Origin: UTCFX2 sp963827155 | GTDB lineage: Bacteria; Chloroflexota; Anaerolineae; Anaerolineales; UBA4823 | Reading direction: 5' to 3' | Length of the DNA stretch: 64,000 bases | Assembly: GCA_963827155.1 (NCBI GenBank) | Contig: CAWGZV010000003.1 | Location: forward strand, 620,001-684,000 | Shown here: positions 54,889 through 64,000 of the stretch, one piece after another | Numbering within the stretch: the first letter of the stretch is position 1 | Layout of the letters: every line of letters starts with the position of its first letter | The notes under the pieces: generated by a model | Seen by the model: only the letters and a program-made list of their open reading frames with translations | Told to the model about the DNA's origin: nothing | Database searches by the model: none | Position numbers and translations under genes: made by a program

Positions 54889-55554
54889 ATGAAAGCTAGA
54901 ATTTTATGGATCGCAGGGAAGCGGGCTGAAAGCCCGCATTTTGTACCCGGTTTACGAAAGAAAGGGTACATTGTTGAGATGGTTCCCACAGGGACCGAAG
55001 CGCTGGCTTCCCTCCCTGAATTCGATCCGGATTTAATTGTGATTAATGCAACCTCCCTAAATTCCAGCGGCAAGCGGATTTCTCGCGGATTGAGAGCAGA
55101 AGCTCAAAATGTTCCAATATTAGTAATTCATAACAGCCAGAAATCCAGTCCTGCAAATTCTACCGATCCAAGTGCAGATGTAGTTTTACACCTACCATTC
55201 ACTTCTCGAAAACTTCTTAATCGGATTCGCCCATTATTGCCTGGAGATAGCGGTAACCTCCTACATCAAGGACCCATCCGACTTGATTTCGATCGAAAGC
55301 GGTTATATTGTCACGGTCGAGAGGCATCCCTTACCCCTCGGGTGGCGCAGTTAATGAAGATCTTTATGGAGCACCCCCGGGTAGTATTGGAGCGAGAAGC
55401 TCTGTTCCGCCGAATTTGGAATACAGAATATACTGAAGACACCCGAACTCTGGACGTCCACATCAGTTGGCTGCGCCAAGCTTTAGAGGAAAATCCGCAT
55501 AAGCCTCGTTTTTTGAAAACTATCCGCGGAGTGGGTTACCGGTTGGATGCATAA
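54889..55554 (+). CDS. OmpR-like winged-helix regulator with degenerate receiver
   Basis: This 221-residue protein has a receiver-like N-terminal domain and an OmpR-type winged helix (LTPRVAQLMKIFMEHPRVVLEREAL, TLDVHISWLRQALEE, TIRGVGYRLDA). The receiver lacks the key residues: IVINATS replaces the phospho-acceptor Asp (IVLD), LWIAGKRAE lacks the acidic pair, and LHLPF lacks the conserved Lys. It is therefore probably not phosphorylated in the usual way. No sensor kinase is adjacent. Confidence 0.85.
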   Translation: MKARILWIAGKRAESPHFVPGLRKKGYIVEMVPTGTEALASLPEFDPDLIVINATSLNSSGKRISRGLRAEAQNVPILVIHNSQKSSPANSTDPSADVVLHLPFTSRKLLNRIRPLLPGDSGNLLHQGPIRLDFDRKRLYCHGREASLTPRVAQLMKIFMEHPRVVLEREALFRRIWNTEYTEDTRTLDVHISWLRQALEENPHKPRFLKTIRGVGYRLDA

Positions 55555-55591
55555 CTGGATTGACCCTGAAAAAGCTCTTCAATCCCCCCGA

Positions 55592-57513
55592 TCATCCCTC
55601 ACGAAAACTTCTTAGGGTATCCAGATAATATTCTGGTAGACCGATGTCATATCTTTTTCCATCCATTACCAACCCAAAAAAGCCGTGTTCCTGACGCAGG
55701 CGATCCAGGGCGGATGTGAGCTGGAATTCACCGCGCTCCCGTACATTGTTCCGGATATGCTCTTCGAGAAATTCAAAGATCGTCGGAGTAATTATGTATT
55801 GTCCAAAGATCGTAAGATACTCGTCTTGTGGAAAACCTGGAACCCGAAGGTTAAGCCTGGCATAATCGATAGTTGGTTTTTCTGAAAATTCCGTGACATT
55901 CAGCAAATGATCGCTCTCGATCCAAACTCCTGCCACAGTTCCAAAATTGGCGATCTGGTCTTCGGACGTTCGCCGCAGCCCAACCAGATTGACCCCATGC
56001 TGCTGATACGCATCCAGTAATTGTTTTGAACAGGACTGTTCTCGATTTGAGCGATATAAGTGATCTCCTAACATTAGAAGGAAAGGCTCATTTCCCACCG
56101 CGTCTCGGGTGCAGTAGATAGCATGTCCAAATCCTTCTTGGGTTGTCTGTACAACAAATTTCACTCTGCGACCGATTTCAAGAATCCTGCGAGAGTATTC
56201 TTGAAAATGTCCTGGAAGCTTATTGTAATTTTCGATGGAAATTTGCGATTTGAAGAACGATTTAAAATCGCTCAAGTCGTCTTCCTGAACCACAATAATG
56301 ATCTCTTCGATACCGGCTTCTAACGCTTCTTCGACGATGAGTAAAATCGCAGGTTTCGCGATTCCATCTTTATCAATGATCGGGAAGAGCTCTTTCTTAG
56401 TAGCTTTTGTCGCCGGAAAAAGACGTGTGCCGAAACCCGCAGCAGGAATCACCGCTTTGCGGACTTTAACGCTTGGTCGCAATGTCAGCTCAAGGCCAGT
56501 CAAACCGAGATCTCTTCTCAATATCTCGATCACCGCCTGCTGATCCTCCTGGCTTCGGGCGATAAACTGCGCTGTACCGTCTCCTTGCGATCCTACACCT
56601 TTTCCACCCCAGACGTGCGGTTTGAGGGGTCCATATTCAAGGACGCGATGCAGCTCTGGCGCTAGGAGCTCTTCAGGGCAGGCAGGGGCAGCATAACGGT
56701 CAAAGAAAGCCTGCGCTTCGACCATTAAGCTTCCCAACTGTTCGCCGTCTACATTCTGAAGCGCATCGATAGCCTGATTAACAATCCTTTTATTTATCGG
56801 TCCGAGAAGCTCTTGCACCCCACGCTCCACCTGGTTTTCGGCAACTGGATAGCATCGGTTCAACCGGTTCAAAATTTCTAATGTATCTTTTCGGGCTTGC
56901 AGATCAACCACCACGAAATAGATTTCTTTCTTCACCTGCAGCTCGGTTGTATCGAGCCTATCACCATCAAAGACCATCAACACCGGTCGATTGCCGAACG
57001 CGCAGCCCTGGTCCATTCGCCCGCATCTTGACGGGGTGGTGATCTCTCCCTGGTATGCAAGCTCCATTTCACCCCGCACTGTAAGTTTCAGATCATAAAT
57101 TCGATTGAAGGCTCGGGCTGTGAGCACGCAGATCGCCGCGCTGGAAGAAAGCCCCTTTTAATGGGCAGATCTGTCTGAAAATTATTCAGGATCAATCCTC
57201 GAACATGGTAGTTTGTCAGAGCCTGGTATGCGACCCCGGCTATATAACTCCAAAAACCGCCCTTTTGTGCTTCGTCGATAAGGGCTTTTGGCTCCATTGG
57301 GACTTCATATGGGCCGCGCTTTACCCCTTCAGGAGTTGTGGAGGTCATGATCAGCGAAGTTGGATGCGGTTTGACTTCTGCATGGATGCCCTGGTCGGTG
57401 CCCGTAATCAGAGTGTATCCCTTTTCGATATCAGCGTTAATCCGCCGATACCCACCTGCCCAATCAGAATGTTCACCGAACAGGCAGATGCGACCTGGCA
57501 CAAAGAGGTTCAT
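55592..57513 (-). pseudogene. GHMP kinase-GalU fusion (sugar kinase plus UDP-sugar pyrophosphorylase), frameshifted
   Basis: The first frame starts at ATG 57513 (CAGGAG site) and has GHMP motif 1 GRICLFGEHSDWAGGY, ending at DLPIKRG. The second frame continues with LSSSAAICVLTARAFN, then GGKGVGSQGDGT (motif 3), and a GalU-like nucleotidyltransferase domain (VIPAAGFGTRLFPATKATKKE). Adding one G to the GGGG run (plus 57152-57155) fuses them into about 641 residues. A kinase fused to a pyrophosphorylase resembles the logic of fucokinase/GDP-fucose pyrophosphorylase, but with a GalU module, so the product would be a UDP-sugar. The sugar is unknown. Confidence 0.82.
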
Positions 57514-57621
57514 AACAGCACTCCTGAAATTATTCTTGGTGTAAACATCGATCGGAATATACCCCAGGTCGAGGGAATTCGCAACCAGGGATTAATTTTT
57601 TCCTGTAAAATAATCAACATA

Positions 57622-58377
57622 ATGGGTAATGACCAGGCAGTTCTTTTTGGGGTGGAAATCGATTCGCTCAGCCAGGATGAAATTCTCGAGCGAATTGCTA
57701 AATCGGTATCGACGCAAGAACGGTTGCTGATTGCGCATGTGAATATTCATGGATTAAACCTTGCCTACAATCTGCCCTGGTTGAAGGATTTTTATAATCA
57801 TGCTGGGCTGGTTTATTGTGATGGGTTTGGAATCAAGATCGGGGCTCGACTGGCGGGTTTTAATATCCCAGAGCGATTCACATTGGCAGATTGGATATCG
57901 GATCTGGCACTGCTTGCAGCGGACCGCAGTTTTAAGCTGTTTTTCTTCGGGAACCCACCAGGAGTGGCAGATGATGCCGCAAGAAGACTGGTCGCGCTTT
58001 ATCCAGATTTGTTGGTTTGCGGAGTCCAACATGGTTATATCGATCTTTCACCTGAGAGCTCGGATAACCAAACGCTGATTGCCAGGATCAATTCTCAAAA
58101 ACCAGATATTATCCTGGTTGGTTTGGGAATGCCTCTTCAAGAAAAATGGCTGCTTGAGAATTGGTCAAACCTTGGCGCACCCGTCGCGATTACCTGTGGG
58201 GCATTGTTTGAATATATCAGCGGCGATCTGCCGCGCGGTCCTCGATGGATGACGGATCATTATCTTGAATGGCTGGCGCGCCTGATCATTTCTCCTCGCC
58301 GATATATAAAAAGGTATTTGCTGGATATCCCACTTTTTTCACTCCGTTTAGCAAGGCAAAGGTTGTATGGAAAATAA
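57622..58377 (+). CDS. WecG/TagA/CpsF-family glycosyltransferase
   Basis: This 251-residue enzyme has the family features: HVNIHGLNLAYNLP, YCDGFGIKIGARL, FFFGNPPGVADDA and PDIILVGLGMPLQEKWL. Members transfer N-acetylmannosamine-type sugars to lipid-linked intermediates of envelope polymers. The ATG 57622 starts the recognisable domain; the open frame upstream lacks homology and overlaps the opposite-strand gene. Its end overlaps the methyltransferase gene by 11 bp. Confidence 0.87.
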   Translation: MGNDQAVLFGVEIDSLSQDEILERIAKSVSTQERLLIAHVNIHGLNLAYNLPWLKDFYNHAGLVYCDGFGIKIGARLAGFNIPERFTLADWISDLALLAADRSFKLFFFGNPPGVADDAARRLVALYPDLLVCGVQHGYIDLSPESSDNQTLIARINSQKPDIILVGLGMPLQEKWLLENWSNLGAPVAITCGALFEYISGDLPRGPRWMTDHYLEWLARLIISPRRYIKRYLLDIPLFSLRLARQRLYGK

Positions 58378-59212
58378 AATTATCCTGGGCGATAACCTTC
58401 AGATTCTCAAGGAAATGCCATCCAACAGTGTTGATCTGATCTATATTGATCCGCCGTTCAATACTGGGAAGAAGCAAAAACGCACCCAGATCAAAACGAT
58501 TCGATCAGAACAAGGTGATCGGAAGGGCTTTAGCGGATATCGCTACCAGACGATTCATATTGGCAGCCAAGAATATACCGATATATTCGACGACTACCTG
58601 GAATTCCTGGAACTCCGTATGATTGAAGCGTATCGAATCCTTTCAGAGAACGGCTCCTTATATTTTCATATCGATTATCGCGAAGTTCACTATTGCAAAG
58701 TGCTGCTTGATCAAATTTTCGGGCGTGAAAGCTTCATAAATGAAATCATATGGTCCTATGACTATGGCGCCCGGACAAAGAAAAAATGGCCTCCAAAACA
58801 CGATAATATCTTGTGGTATGCCAAGAACCCAAATCATTACACTTTCAATCTGGATACCATGGATCGGATCCCTTATATGGCGCCAGGGCTTGTTGGAAAG
58901 GAAAAGGCTGCTCGGGGAAAATTGCCAACCGATTCCTGGTGGCATACGATCGTCGCGACCAACGGCAAAGAAAAAACCGGATATCCAACTCAAAAGCCGC
59001 TTGGGGTAATAAACCGGATTATCCTGGCGTCATCAAACCCGGGAGAGCTTGTGCTGGATTTCTTTGCGGGAAGCGGGACAGTGGGCGAGAGCTGCCTCGC
59101 CGCCAACAGGCGCTTCATTCTGATTGATAATAATCCGCAAGCTTTCGAGGTAATGCAGCGGCGGTTCAGGGATCAATCCAATATCCGGTGGATCATTTTC
59201 GATAATGCATAA
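58367..59212 (+). CDS. Site-specific DNA methyltransferase (beta class, adenine or N4-cytosine)
   Basis: This 281-residue enzyme has motif IV DPPFNTG (Asp28) before motif I DFFAGSGTVGESCL, the beta-class order. Such enzymes modify adenine N6 or cytosine N4. No restriction endonuclease is in the neighbourhood, so it is an orphan methyltransferase or part of a system outside. Its start lies inside the glycosyltransferase gene, which suggests coupled translation. Recognition site unknown. Confidence 0.87.
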   Translation: MENKIILGDNLQILKEMPSNSVDLIYIDPPFNTGKKQKRTQIKTIRSEQGDRKGFSGYRYQTIHIGSQEYTDIFDDYLEFLELRMIEAYRILSENGSLYFHIDYREVHYCKVLLDQIFGRESFINEIIWSYDYGARTKKKWPPKHDNILWYAKNPNHYTFNLDTMDRIPYMAPGLVGKEKAARGKLPTDSWWHTIVATNGKEKTGYPTQKPLGVINRIILASSNPGELVLDFFAGSGTVGESCLAANRRFILIDNNPQAFEVMQRRFRDQSNIRWIIFDNA

Positions 59213-59218
59213 GTCTCT

Positions 59219-60949
59219 TTGGATAAAGTTGACTTAGAAAGCACTTTAAGAGTCCGGATCATTATAAGGATAACAAAAATTAAATCTACAGGTTTCTTCA
59301 CCTACATTCTTGCATTCTTGGTGGCGGGGTTAATCTTTGTTCGGAATTTTCCAATAAATTTCTTTTCTTCCGATAGTTATGAGATCAGGACAAACGATCC
59401 AGCCCAAAGTATCTCCGGGTATTATGCTTTCCGTGATACTAAGTGGCATATCCCATTATTTCAAACAAATCGGTTGAACGCACCCGAAGGAACCTCGATA
59501 TCGTTAACCGACAGTATTCCTTTAGCGGCGATGATGGTAAAACCTTTTGCAAGGTTTCTACCATCCGATTTCCATTATTTCAAGATCTGGTATTTACTTT
59601 CCTATGTGCTTCAGGCATTGGCTGCCGTTTTCATCGCCAGACAATTGGATTTGAAGGAATGGTGGATGGCTGTGATCTTTGTAATCCTTGCTTTATCATA
59701 CCCGGCATTTGTACAGCGCTTACCCCATTTTGCATTAACCACTCAGTCCTTGCTACTTTTCAGTTTCGGGCTGTATTTGTTATGCACTAAGGATGATTCC
59801 CGTATTCTGCTTAAGCCGATATGGATTTTTGTGTGGTTGATATTGATATTCATATCGTTATTAATCCATCCATACTTTACAGCGATGATCGTTCCGATAT
59901 ACTGGGCAGCATTGATTCGGTCACCGAGGTTAATGAGTAATTGGAAATATCTTGTTGCTGCTTTGATCGCCCCAATGATTGTAATTGGAACGGTTTATAC
60001 AATATTATTGGGATTTTCCTTTTCAGATAAATATCTTAAGGTGGGTGGTTACCAACTTTATTCCATGAATCTCTTAGCTCCATTCGCCGGAGGAAATATT
60101 ATTCGATTGCCCGATATCTATCCTCCGTTAGATATTCAATATTACCAATCTGCAAATTATTTGGGCCTGGGGGCGCTTGGGATCATCCTAGGTGGGGTTT
60201 TTATCCATCGAAAAAGAATTTTCGGGACGATAACCAGACATTGGTCATTAAGTGTCTTATTGATATGTTTTACGATCTTCTCTTTATCAGATGAGATTTA
60301 CCTTGGAGAAAGGATGATTCTGAAATATCCCAATTCGATCTCCAGACTCCTGACCATTTTCGGAGAAATATTTCACGCTGCCGATCGTTTTTTTTGGCCG
60401 GTTGTGTATATAGTGCTCTTTTCGTGTGCTTATTGGATATTAAAACGCCGGACTTCAATGGGGCTTATTTTTGTCATAATGATGCTGGTTATCCAGATAG
60501 TGGATTCCCCAAAGCCAAAAATTGATCAATTCTTCCAACAGCAAGATCAAGCTGCTGAATTATTTCCAGCGAAGATCTGGGATCAACTCCTTAGTGGCAA
60601 AAAGGAATTATTCATTCACCCAGCTTTTGGATGTGGCAGTGGACCATTAGAGATATCATCGTTGCAATTCTTAGCCGCAAAAAACTCGACGATTATTAAC
60701 ACTGTTCGAACGGCACGCGTTACAGTAGACTGCGAGAAGAAATTTTCCACAATGCTAAATCACATCAAAGGCAATGGATATGTTTTCGTGTTTGTTGATA
60801 GCGTAACCGCAGATGAAATTGAGGCATTAATTGGGCCGAAATCTAATACGTGGTGCCGCCATTTTATTCGCGGGACGGTCTGCGTTCCATATCCATCGAA
60901 ACAAGATCGAACGCTTTTCAAAGACAGCTATTTTTCTACATTTCCATAA
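59219..60949 (+). CDS. Polytopic membrane protein, DUF6311/glycosyltransferase-like
   Basis: This 576-residue protein has about ten membrane segments and a C-terminal soluble part of about 120 residues. The early loop NAPEGTSISLTDSIPLAAMM resembles DUF6311-type membrane proteins related to GT-C glycosyltransferases. It is AT-richer than its neighbours. The start is TTG 59219; the first ATG is far downstream. It lies 6 bp after the methyltransferase. Role in envelope glycan synthesis is inferred. Confidence 0.6.
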   Translation: MDKVDLESTLRVRIIIRITKIKSTGFFTYILAFLVAGLIFVRNFPINFFSSDSYEIRTNDPAQSISGYYAFRDTKWHIPLFQTNRLNAPEGTSISLTDSIPLAAMMVKPFARFLPSDFHYFKIWYLLSYVLQALAAVFIARQLDLKEWWMAVIFVILALSYPAFVQRLPHFALTTQSLLLFSFGLYLLCTKDDSRILLKPIWIFVWLILIFISLLIHPYFTAMIVPIYWAALIRSPRLMSNWKYLVAALIAPMIVIGTVYTILLGFSFSDKYLKVGGYQLYSMNLLAPFAGGNIIRLPDIYPPLDIQYYQSANYLGLGALGIILGGVFIHRKRIFGTITRHWSLSVLLICFTIFSLSDEIYLGERMILKYPNSISRLLTIFGEIFHAADRFFWPVVYIVLFSCAYWILKRRTSMGLIFVIMMLVIQIVDSPKPKIDQFFQQQDQAAELFPAKIWDQLLSGKKELFIHPAFGCGSGPLEISSLQFLAAKNSTIINTVRTARVTVDCEKKFSTMLNHIKGNGYVFVFVDSVTADEIEALIGPKSNTWCRHFIRGTVCVPYPSKQDRTLFKDSYFSTFP

Positions 60950-60988
60950 ACCGATTTTTTCTAAATGTGCTCCTGAGAAAAAGAAAAA

Positions 60989-61022
60989 AACTCACCCTAT
61001 CGAATGATTCGAAGGGTGAGTT
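60989..61022 (-). terminator. Intrinsic terminator of the cPGS-like gene
   Basis: A 10-bp stem (AACTCACCCT with complement) is followed on the minus strand by a run of T (TTTTTTTTCTTTTT-like). It lies 34 bp after the stop of the minus gene at 61056 and also faces the convergent plus gene. Confidence 0.85.
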
Positions 61023-61055
61023 ATTAATCCTGGAAATATCAAAAAATCGCGCGGC

Positions 61056-62375
61056 TTACTTCCCGAATTTTTTACGCAAGATATCCTCGAGTGTCGGCAC
61101 GCCGATTTCCTGCAATTCATAACGCACGCGTTGAGTGGGTTTGTTGATTTTTACCACCCGAGAGAGATCGATCGGTGTACCGATGATCACAAGATCGGCA
61201 TCAATGGCATTGATCGTCATTTCGAGCTCTTTCGTTTGGACTTCACCGTAACCCATCGCGGGGAGGATCGCGCCGGTGGTTGGGTACTTCGCATAGGTAT
61301 CGCGAATTGAGCCAACTGCAAAAGGTCGCGGATCGATAATTTCAGCCGCTCCAAAGCGCTGCGCGGCTACCCATCCCGCTCCATAAGCCATTTCACCGTG
61401 TGTAAGCGTTGGTCCATCTTCGATCACCAGCACGCGCTTGCCCAGGATCGCAGATGGGTCATCGACAAACAGTGGGGAAGCCGCCTCAATGATGGTTGCG
61501 CCGGGATTTACTCTTCTCAAGTTCTCGCGAACTTTCAATACGCTTTCGGGGTCTGCAGTATCAACTTTATTAATCACAAAAACATCTGCCAGCCTGGCGT
61601 TCGTTTCGCCAGGGTGGTAGCTGACCTCATGGCCGGGTCGATGTGGATCTGCAACCACGATCTGCAAGTCTGAAACATAGAATGGGAAATCGTTGTTACC
61701 GCCATCCCACAAGATAATATCCACTTCCTGCTCAGCCTGCCTTAAGATCCGTTCGTAATCCACTCCTGCATACACGATTACTCCGTTGTCAAGATGCGGT
61801 TCGTATTCCTCTCGTTCTTCAATCGTGCATTCGTGTTTCTCTAAATCACTGTAATCGGCATAACGCTGAACTGCCTGCTTTGCAAGGTCGCCGTATGGCA
61901 TTGGATGGCGAATTGCGGCTACCCTAAAGCCCATACTTCGAAGGATAAGCGATACGCGCCGGGTAGTTTGGCTTTTACCAGATCCCGTTCGCACTGCGCA
62001 GACAGACACTACCGGACGATTAGATTTCACCTGTGTGTTTGTCGGCCCCATCAGGCGGAAATCCGCACCCGCCGCCAGGACCTGCGAGGCTTTATGCATG
62101 ACAACCTCATGAGGGACATCGCTGTAAGCAAAAACGACCTGGGTTGCTGCCTTTTCTCGGATCAACTTGATCAGATCGCTTTCGGCGAAGATCGGGATTC
62201 CCTTTGGATAATGAGCTCCTGCCAGCTCGGTTGGGTACACACGGCCGGCGATATCCGGGATTTGTGTGGCGGTAAAAGCGACCACCTCGTAATCTGGATT
62301 GTTCCGGAAAAATACATTGAAGTTATGGAAATCGCGCCCTGCGGCGCCCATGATGATCGTGCGAATTGGGGACAT
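61056..62375 (-). CDS. Cyclic 2,3-diphosphoglycerate synthetase-like GTPase
   Basis: This 439-residue protein has an N-terminal Rossmann segment (TIIMGAAGRDFHNFNVFFRN), a P-loop RTGSGKSQTTR near residue 130, and INKVDTADPESV (G4-like). This pattern matches the cyclic 2,3-diphosphoglycerate synthetase family, first known from thermophilic methanogens but widespread in Chloroflexota and other bacteria as predicted GTPases. Whether the bacterial protein makes cPG is not shown by sequence. Confidence 0.75.
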   Translation of the reverse strand: MSPIRTIIMGAAGRDFHNFNVFFRNNPDYEVVAFTATQIPDIAGRVYPTELAGAHYPKGIPIFAESDLIKLIREKAATQVVFAYSDVPHEVVMHKASQVLAAGADFRLMGPTNTQVKSNRPVVSVCAVRTGSGKSQTTRRVSLILRSMGFRVAAIRHPMPYGDLAKQAVQRYADYSDLEKHECTIEEREEYEPHLDNGVIVYAGVDYERILRQAEQEVDIILWDGGNNDFPFYVSDLQIVVADPHRPGHEVSYHPGETNARLADVFVINKVDTADPESVLKVRENLRRVNPGATIIEAASPLFVDDPSAILGKRVLVIEDGPTLTHGEMAYGAGWVAAQRFGAAEIIDPRPFAVGSIRDTYAKYPTTGAILPAMGYGEVQTKELEMTINAIDADLVIIGTPIDLSRVVKINKPTQRVRYELQEIGVPTLEDILRKKFGK

Positions 62376-62497
62376 ATTTGAATTTTGCTCCTTATTCGTG
62401 AGAAATTACTGCAGTCAAATTTTCTCGCAACCAGCAGTATTATCCATGATTGATATGTAATCTCAAAGTTAATAAAATTCGCTGCTCATTCCAAAAA

Positions 62498-64000
62498 TCA
62501 CATCACATCTGGCGCAGCGATATCTAATACTCTCAGGGCATTTGCCAATGTCTGGCGTGCGGCTGCAACCAATCGAAGGCGAGCGTTGCGGATTTCCTCA
62601 GTTTCGGTTTGAAGCACCGGGACAGCGTGGTAGAAGCTGTGAAAAGAATTTGCCAGATCATACGCATAACTCGCTATGATAAGAGGACGGTATTCCTCCG
62701 CTGCCTGCTGAACGACCGCCGGAAATCTTGAAATCAAATCCACCAGCTGAATTTCGTGGCTCGAAAGTTGATAGCTTATATCCGCTTTGGGTGGAATTCC
62801 ACCAGCCTTGCGCAAAATGCTGCTCGCGCGCACGTGAGCATTTTGGATATAGGGTCCGGTGTGACCATCGAAATTTAATGCGTCATCAATATCAAATACG
62901 ATATCTTTGTTATTATCGACCGAAAGCATGGCATAGACCAGAGCTCCAAGCCCGATTTGTTCTGCAACATTCTGGCGTTCCTCTTGAGGCAGATCTGGAT
63001 TCTTCTTTTCGATCTCTGCCAGAACTCGCAGGCATGCCTCATCGTAAACATCCTTGAAGAGCGCTAATCGGCCTCTTCGAGCAGACATGGCGCCCTCTGG
63101 AAGACTAACGAAACCATAACCCAGGTGATAGCATTTTTCGGCTTGCTTGAACCCCCAAAGCTCCAGAATTTTGAAAGTCTGCTGCATATAAAAACTTTGA
63201 CGGACATCGATTACATAAATTGAGCGATCTACACCAAATTTCTCAAATTTCACCTTGGCGAGGGCAAGATCTTTTGTCAGATATAGCGTGGTACCATCAC
63301 TTCTAAGCAGTACATTTGTGCGGTATTTCGCTTTCTTCAGACCCAGTTTCTCGTCAATTTTTACAATAACTGGTCCTTCCGGACGCTCGTCATCGGCGAT
63401 ACCCCGTTGGATGAGCTCATCAACGATCTCTTTTGCCGATTCATCGACCTCGCTCTCAAAAAACCAGACATCGATCTTAATATCCAGCAATCGCAGGATT
63501 TCACGCAGCTCTTCCAGGCTCCATTCGCGGGTTCGAAGCCAGAGAGCGTGAACTTCGGGGTCGCCGGCATTCCATTTGCGATAGAGCTCTCGCCGTTCGG
63601 TTTCGTAGCCTTCACGGATTGTTTTCTGCTCGGGGTTTTCAGCCTCTTTTTGCTCGAGAAGCTGAGAAGCCTCAACATAGAGCTTCAACAGCCATTGACC
63701 TCGTTCATGAATTCCTTGCGGTTCTTGGTCTAGGTAGAACTTCTGATACATCCAAAGCACAGTGATAACCCCAAGGCCCATATCTCCAGGATATGAGGCT
63801 CGAATGGTGGGTAAACCGGCAAATTCCAGCAGGCGTGAGAGTGTTTCTCCCAGGATCGCATTGCGAAAATGACCCATGTGGAAGGAATGGTGGGTGTTTG
63901 GTTGAGCGTACTCCACCATCACACGTTCGGATTTTGCTTCGCCGCGCCCAAAATTATCTCCCTGGGCAAGGATCGTCCTAACCGCTTCCGAGCTGTATTC
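62498..64000 (-). CDS. argS: Arginyl-tRNA synthetase, N-terminal part beyond window
   Basis: The frame is open to base 64000, so the N-terminus is outside. The visible 500 residues show the HIGH-type motif HHSFHMGH preceded by VEYAQPN, the catalytic Rossmann fold, MSARRGRLALFKD (KMSKS region variant typical of ArgRS), and the C-terminal anticodon-binding alpha-helical domain ending at the normal family end. It charges tRNA-Arg. Confidence 0.9.
   Translation of the reverse strand, partial: EYSSEAVRTILAQGDNFGRGEAKSERVMVEYAQPNTHHSFHMGHFRNAILGETLSRLLEFAGLPTIRASYPGDMGLGVITVLWMYQKFYLDQEPQGIHERGQWLLKLYVEASQLLEQKEAENPEQKTIREGYETERRELYRKWNAGDPEVHALWLRTREWSLEELREILRLLDIKIDVWFFESEVDESAKEIVDELIQRGIADDERPEGPVIVKIDEKLGLKKAKYRTNVLLRSDGTTLYLTKDLALAKVKFEKFGVDRSIYVIDVRQSFYMQQTFKILELWGFKQAEKCYHLGYGFVSLPEGAMSARRGRLALFKDVYDEACLRVLAEIEKKNPDLPQEERQNVAEQIGLGALVYAMLSVDNNKDIVFDIDDALNFDGHTGPYIQNAHVRASSILRKAGGIPPKADISYQLSSHEIQLVDLISRFPAVVQQAAEEYRPLIIASYAYDLANSFHSFYHAVPVLQTETEEIRNARLRLVAAARQTLANALRVLDIAAPDVM

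Noticed and set aside
57205..57621. N-terminal extension of the WecG-like glycosyltransferase
   Set aside because: This stretch lies opposite the GHMP kinase coding sequence and shows no family similarity; the enzyme's own domain begins at ATG 57622.

Overview
The window looks like a chromosome segment of an anaerobic Chloroflexota bacterium, probably of the Anaerolineae type. This is an inference, not a proof. The signs are a Thr/Glu/Ala/Pro-rich linker behind a lipoprotein signal, a cyclic-2,3-diphosphoglycerate-synthetase-like GTPase, a DUF151 nuclease, NarL-type two-component systems, and several hydrogenase and formate-dehydrogenase-like modules. No tRNA, rRNA, CRISPR array, insertion sequence or prophage is visible.

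Layout. (1) 1-501: end of a RACo-type corrinoid-activation protein. (2) 628-7409: a group 3b NAD(P)-linked [NiFe] hydrogenase operon (hydBGDA order), its maturation protease, a response regulator and a sensor kinase. (3) 7509-12973, minus: a NADH/ferredoxin module like HndABC, whose catalytic subunit is a molybdopterin formate-dehydrogenase-like protein with Tyr where Sec/Cys is expected. (4) 13178-15860, minus: a NarL-type two-component pair; the kinase has an internal amber codon. (5) 16081-27928: a complete membrane-bound group 4 (Hyf/Hyc-like) [NiFe] hydrogenase with HycH and HycI homologues, then a CBS protein. (6) 28307-33627: an acyl-CoA synthetase, pyruvate-dehydrogenase-type E1 alpha, E1 beta and E2, and an acyl carrier protein. 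(7) 33808-38459: a LolD/FtsX-type ABC exporter and a divergent TetR regulator. (8) 38500-47634: a sugar (possibly lyxose) locus with a GHMP kinase, PfkB kinase, D-lyxose isomerase, ABC transporter and a DeoR-periplasmic-binding hybrid regulator. (9) 47642-50452: MobB, a tiny peptide gene with its own promoter and hairpins, an isochorismatase-like hydrolase and an FTR1 iron permease. (10) 50553-54654, minus: DnaC-like tandem AAA+ protein, DnaD-like protein, DnaB helicase and DUF151 nuclease. (11) 54889-64000: an OmpR-like regulator, a GHMP kinase-GalU fusion, a WecG/TagA glycosyltransferase, an orphan DNA methyltransferase, a polytopic membrane protein, a cPGS-like GTPase and partial arginyl-tRNA synthetase.

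How the genes fit together. The first 28 kb is an H2/ferredoxin/NAD(P)H redox hub. The group 3b enzyme couples H2 to NAD(P)H, the Hyf-like complex couples ferredoxin or formate-derived electrons to H2 and ion pumping, and the Hnd-like module probably equilibrates NADH with ferredoxin or another carrier. The E1/E2 cluster makes acyl-CoA.

Seven genes are broken by a single change: five by one-base indels in short runs, and two by in-frame TAG/TAA at positions that read naturally as Gln. The indels look like homopolymer sequencing errors or recent decay, so the affected proteins should be read as one protein each until checked.
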